7,965 bases of DNA, taken from NCBI GenBank assembly GCA_905235955.1, contig CAJONN010000083.1:1-7965 (forward strand). Direction: 5' to 3'. The DNA is from an uncultured Marinilabiliaceae bacterium. Its GTDB lineage: Bacteria; Bacteroidota; Bacteroidia; Bacteroidales; Marinilabiliaceae. A program made the position numbers and the translations under genes. Under the pieces are notes generated by a model, which worked only from the letters and a program-made list of their open reading frames with translations, was not told the origin of the DNA and did no database searches. The stretch's first letter is position 1. Every line of letters starts with the position of its first letter. Below are positions 5,649 to 7,965 of the stretch, piece by piece.

Positions 5649-6713
5649 TTATTCGTAAAATGCAACATAGTTGCGTGCTTTTTCAACGCCCAGTTCAGTT
5701 GCCTTTTTCCAGTCGGCTACTGCATCTTCAAATTTGCGTTGCATCTCAGCGCAACTACCACGGTTGAGATATGCTTCAGCAAACGATGGGTTGAGCTGTA
5801 TAGCTTTGCTAAACGATTTGTATGCAGCGTCGTAGTCCTTCTTCTTCATTTGTGCTATGCCCATATTGTTGTAAGCAAAAGCGTAGTCTGATTTTATGCT
5901 GACGGCTTTTTGGCAGTCGCTAATCATATCGTCGAAGAGGTTTTTCTCAAACTTTGCACGTGCGCGGTTGTTGTAAGCAATGTAATATTTGGGGTCAAGC
6001 GTAATAGCAAGTCCGTATTGGGTGATTGCCTCATCTATGTCGCCTTTTTTCAGCAGTACACTGCCAAGGTTGTTGTAGGCCGAAGCCATTTTGGGGTCGA
6101 GGCGGATGGCTTGTTTATAGTCTTTGATGGCTTCGTCGTATTTTTCAAGCATACGGTTGACGCTGCCACGGTCGTTGTAAATTTGCGCATTGTTGCCATC
6201 GGTATTGATGGCAAAGGTTAGTTTGTTGATAGCGTCTTCATATTCGCCAAGCTCAAAGTGAGCAATGCCAGCGTAGTAATAGACTTTTGACTCTTTGTAG
6301 CCTTTGCTTATTGCTTCGCTGAAGTCGCTGAGTGCATCGCCTGATTTGCCTTGGTTGAAGTAGGCAAGTCCGCGACCATAATATGCAGCAGCTGCACCGT
6401 CTATTGTGATGGCCTGAGTGAAGTCGCTTATAGCACCCTCATAGTCAGATGTTTCTGATTTGGCAAAACCGCGGTTTATGTAAGCTTTGGTAAATTTAGG
6501 ATTGACCGATATTGCTTCCGAAAAGCTCTGAATGGCTTGTGCGTAGTTCTTCTGAGCTACAAAGTCGTTTCCGAGGTTGAAAGCCACTTCGGCTTCCTGA
6601 TTTTCGGCTACAATAAGTGTAGAATCGTTCCCTACAGGCTTTTGGGCATGCACTATGGTGCCTACCATTGTGGCCAAAAGCACTACTAACATTGGCACAC
6701 TTTTAATTCTCAT
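5649..6713 (-). CDS. periplasmic protein of nine TPR repeats
   Basis: This 354-residue protein has a signal peptide at about 1-23 (MRIKSVPMLVVLLATMVGTI; cleavage likely after VHA). A short spacer follows, then nine consecutive tetratricopeptide repeats at about 43-343, nearly all 34 residues long, with typical signatures (AYNNLG, AIxLDPxY, YxxAIxDxxxAI). There is no enzymatic domain, so it is a protein-interaction scaffold in the periplasm. It is the first gene of a probable operon with the PorE-like gene, only 21 nt apart. The second gene also begins with TPRs, so an interaction between the two products is a reasonable inference. Two Bacteroidota-type promoters lie upstream. The ATG at 6713 is chosen because it starts the signal peptide. 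The exact role is unknown. Confidence 0.9.
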   Translation of the reverse strand: MRIKSVPMLVVLLATMVGTIVHAQKPVGNDSTLIVAENQEAEVAFNLGNDFVAQKNYAQAIQSFSEAISVNPKFTKAYINRGFAKSETSDYEGAISDFTQAITIDGAAAAYYGRGLAYFNQGKSGDALSDFSEAISKGYKESKVYYYAGIAHFELGEYEDAINKLTFAINTDGNNAQIYNDRGSVNRMLEKYDEAIKDYKQAIRLDPKMASAYNNLGSVLLKKGDIDEAITQYGLAITLDPKYYIAYNNRARAKFEKNLFDDMISDCQKAVSIKSDYAFAYNNMGIAQMKKKDYDAAYKSFSKAIQLNPSFAEAYLNRGSCAEMQRKFEDAVADWKKATELGVEKARNYVAFYE

Positions 6714-6791
6714 CTTATATAATAGATTAAATGATTAATTTTTTGCAGTTATTAACGAATAATAAAAATTGGATGCGCTGAGTTTTTATTT

Positions 6792-6821
6792 CAAATGTAG
6801 GACTTATTTTTTTTAAAACAA
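6792..6821 (-). promoter_or_regulatory. proximal promoter of the TPR/OmpA operon
   Basis: On the minus strand, TACATTTG (6799-6792) matches the -7 consensus TAnnTTTG exactly. TTG lies at 6821-6819 with a 19-nt A/T-rich spacer. Transcription would start near 6785, giving a leader of about 70 nt before the ATG at 6713. Confidence 0.65.
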
Positions 6822-6866
6822 TATTAATTAACTGAATATCAAAAGAAAAATAGAATATGTGCTTGT

Positions 6867-6958
6867 TTTTTGGGGCGAAACAATGATATGACTATTTTCT
6901 TAATAAATGCAAATTTAAATATTTTGGGCGAACAATCAAAAAAGATAAACCCCAAAAA
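6867..6958. repeat. 9-bp inverted repeat and 16-bp direct repeat
   Basis: TTTTTGGGG (6867-6875) and CCCCAAAAA (6950-6958) are perfect inverted copies separated by 74 nt. Within this, TTTTGGGGCGAAACAAT (6868-6884) recurs as TTTTGGGCGAACAAT (6922-6936), a direct repeat differing by two single-base deletions. The distal promoter lies between the inverted arms. They could be regulator sites or a long-loop RNA stem in the 3' region of the glycosyltransferase transcript. I see no conventional terminator for that gene. Confidence 0.3.
6910..6940 (-). promoter_or_regulatory. distal promoter upstream of the TPR gene
   Basis: On the minus strand, TAAATTTG (6917-6910) is preceded by TTTG at 6940-6937 with a 19-nt spacer, both fitting the Bacteroidota consensus. 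It lies about 30 nt past the glycosyltransferase stop. It would give a leader of about 190 nt. The local sequence is AT-rich, so a chance match is possible. Confidence 0.45.
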
Positions 6959-6970
6959 TGTTGATAAAAT

Positions 6971-7954
6971 TCACATTTCTATCCATGGCGTAGGCTCTTC
7001 GGGGCTTATTTTAATAGGCGACGAAGCATGCAAAAAATTGCCATTGGCTACCTCTTCGTATTTTTTCAAATAACCTTGTGCCATGCGCATAGCGTTGAAT
7101 GTGTCGCGTGCATATTCGTGGCATATTTGTGGCGAAAAATGTGCATTGTTTATCAGCTCTATCATCAAGCTCTCTGAGTTGGTTAGTGCGCCAACGTTGG
7201 GTGTTACAATTTCAGGTAAAGCTCCGTAGGGCGTGGCAAACACTGGCGCGCCAAAATACAAGCTCTCTATTACTGCCAAGCCAAATGGCTCATGCCAAAC
7301 TACAGGAAATATCAAACCTTTGGAGGCTGAGAGCAGTGAGCGTTTTTCATCGCCTTTGCACATGCCAAAAAATCGTATTTTGGGGCTGAGTGTGAAGCGA
7401 AATCCCATGTGCATGTTGAGTCTATATCCGCCAAGTACATTGAGTTTTTCGCCACGCAAATGCTTTGCCACACTTATAGCACCACGCACATTTTTTACTT
7501 TCCATGCCGCCTTGCCCAAAAAGTGATAGGCTGTGCGCTCATTAGTAAGTATAGGGTGAGAATATTCAGCATCGTCCCAATCGAGCCCATTATACACATA
7601 CACTGAACTGCCAAAGCGCATTGCATGATTTTTTGATAAGAATATGGCGTTGCGCGATATTGTTTTGTTGAAATTGCCGTGTATGGTTTCAACGTATGGG
7701 TGGTCGAAGTTATCGGGCACTGGTGTGTTGAAGTGCACAACATCAGTTTGGGGCGGTATTTGGGATTCGATGCTCACGCTCGGATTGCGCTCTATTATTT
7801 GGGCAAACGGACAAAATGAACCTTTGGCGCATAGCACAGAGACGTTGTGTCCCATGCTATTTAAGGCACGAGCCAAACTCCACACTACACGAGGCATGCC
7901 GCCATAGCGCATTTGTGGGAGTTTTGTCCGTTGAGCTTCGATGAGAATATTCAT
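6971..7954 (-). CDS. GT4-type glycosyltransferase
   Basis: This 327-residue GT-B fold enzyme, probably cytoplasmic or membrane-associated, transfers a sugar from a nucleotide-sugar donor. The N-terminal acceptor half shows YGGMPRVVWSLARAL (17-31) and the following GHNVSVL, the glycine-rich start of GT4 enzymes. The C-terminal donor half carries the EX7E motif EPFGLAVIE (E222 to E230), then GAPVFATPYGALPEIV. FGMCKGDEKRSLLSASKGLIFP (about 196-217) leads into that motif as usual for the family. It is somewhat short for GT4 (commonly 350-400) and has a proline-rich tail from about 306 with no clear domain. No other polysaccharide genes are visible here. The ATG at 7954 starts a typical MNILIEAQ first strand. 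Only 11 nt of upstream sequence are present, so its promoter is outside the window. Donor and acceptor are unknown. Confidence 0.88.
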   Translation of the reverse strand: MNILIEAQRTKLPQMRYGGMPRVVWSLARALNSMGHNVSVLCAKGSFCPFAQIIERNPSVSIESQIPPQTDVVHFNTPVPDNFDHPYVETIHGNFNKTISRNAIFLSKNHAMRFGSSVYVYNGLDWDDAEYSHPILTNERTAYHFLGKAAWKVKNVRGAISVAKHLRGEKLNVLGGYRLNMHMGFRFTLSPKIRFFGMCKGDEKRSLLSASKGLIFPVVWHEPFGLAVIESLYFGAPVFATPYGALPEIVTPNVGALTNSESLMIELINNAHFSPQICHEYARDTFNAMRMAQGYLKKYEEVANGNFLHASSPIKISPEEPTPWIEM

Positions 7955-7965
7955 AATGCTTTTTT

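Noticed and set aside
6870..7073. A 67-codon plus-strand frame overlapping the 3' end of the glycosyltransferase and the adjacent gap.
   Set aside because: It starts at TTG, overlaps the glycosyltransferase by about 100 bp on the opposite strand, lacks a promoter or family features, and covers the distal promoter.

Overview
The window looks like a chromosomal stretch of a member of the Bacteroidota, most likely the order Bacteroidales. Evidence for this: several upstream regions carry the Bacteroidota sigma-factor -7 element TAnnTTTG, in three places with a -33 TTTG/TTG; there are no Shine-Dalgarno sequences; intergenic DNA is very AT-rich; PheS has 339 residues; and one gene encodes the TPR / beta-propeller / carboxypeptidase-regulatory-like / OmpA_C architecture typical of this phylum. 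All six protein-coding genes lie on the minus strand, so transcription runs from high to low coordinates.

Layout in transcription order. (1) 7954-6971: a complete GT4-type glycosyltransferase. (2) 6970-6714: an intergenic region with two tandem consensus-like promoters. (3) 6713-5649 and 5627-3579: a probable two-gene operon, 21 nt apart, for exported envelope proteins: a nine-TPR periplasmic protein and a 682-residue PorE-like multidomain protein. It is closed by a strong hairpin terminator (3521-3554). (4) 3394-2132: a GAF-like plus SpoIIE/PP2C phosphatase, a signalling protein. (5) 2074-1055: pheS, with a good -7 element of its own just upstream and a strong terminator (994-1026) behind it. 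(6) 981-849: an elaborate promoter region for a small exported protein (803-540). It contains four copies of a 9-bp direct repeat grouped as two pairs with 21- and 22-bp periods, the geometry of LytTR-family regulator sites. (7) 539-1: no supported gene. It holds a long bidirectional terminator hairpin (370-420) and several inverted repeats.

Functionally, the window mixes housekeeping (pheS), envelope biogenesis (the TPR/OmpA pair and the glycosyltransferase) and regulation (the SpoIIE-type phosphatase and the LytTR-like regulated small secreted protein). I see no mobile element, CRISPR array, tRNA or rRNA. The least ordinary items are the double LytTR-like operator in front of the 87-residue protein, the non-lipoprotein PorE-like gene cotranscribed with a TPR protein, and the structured gene-free left end.
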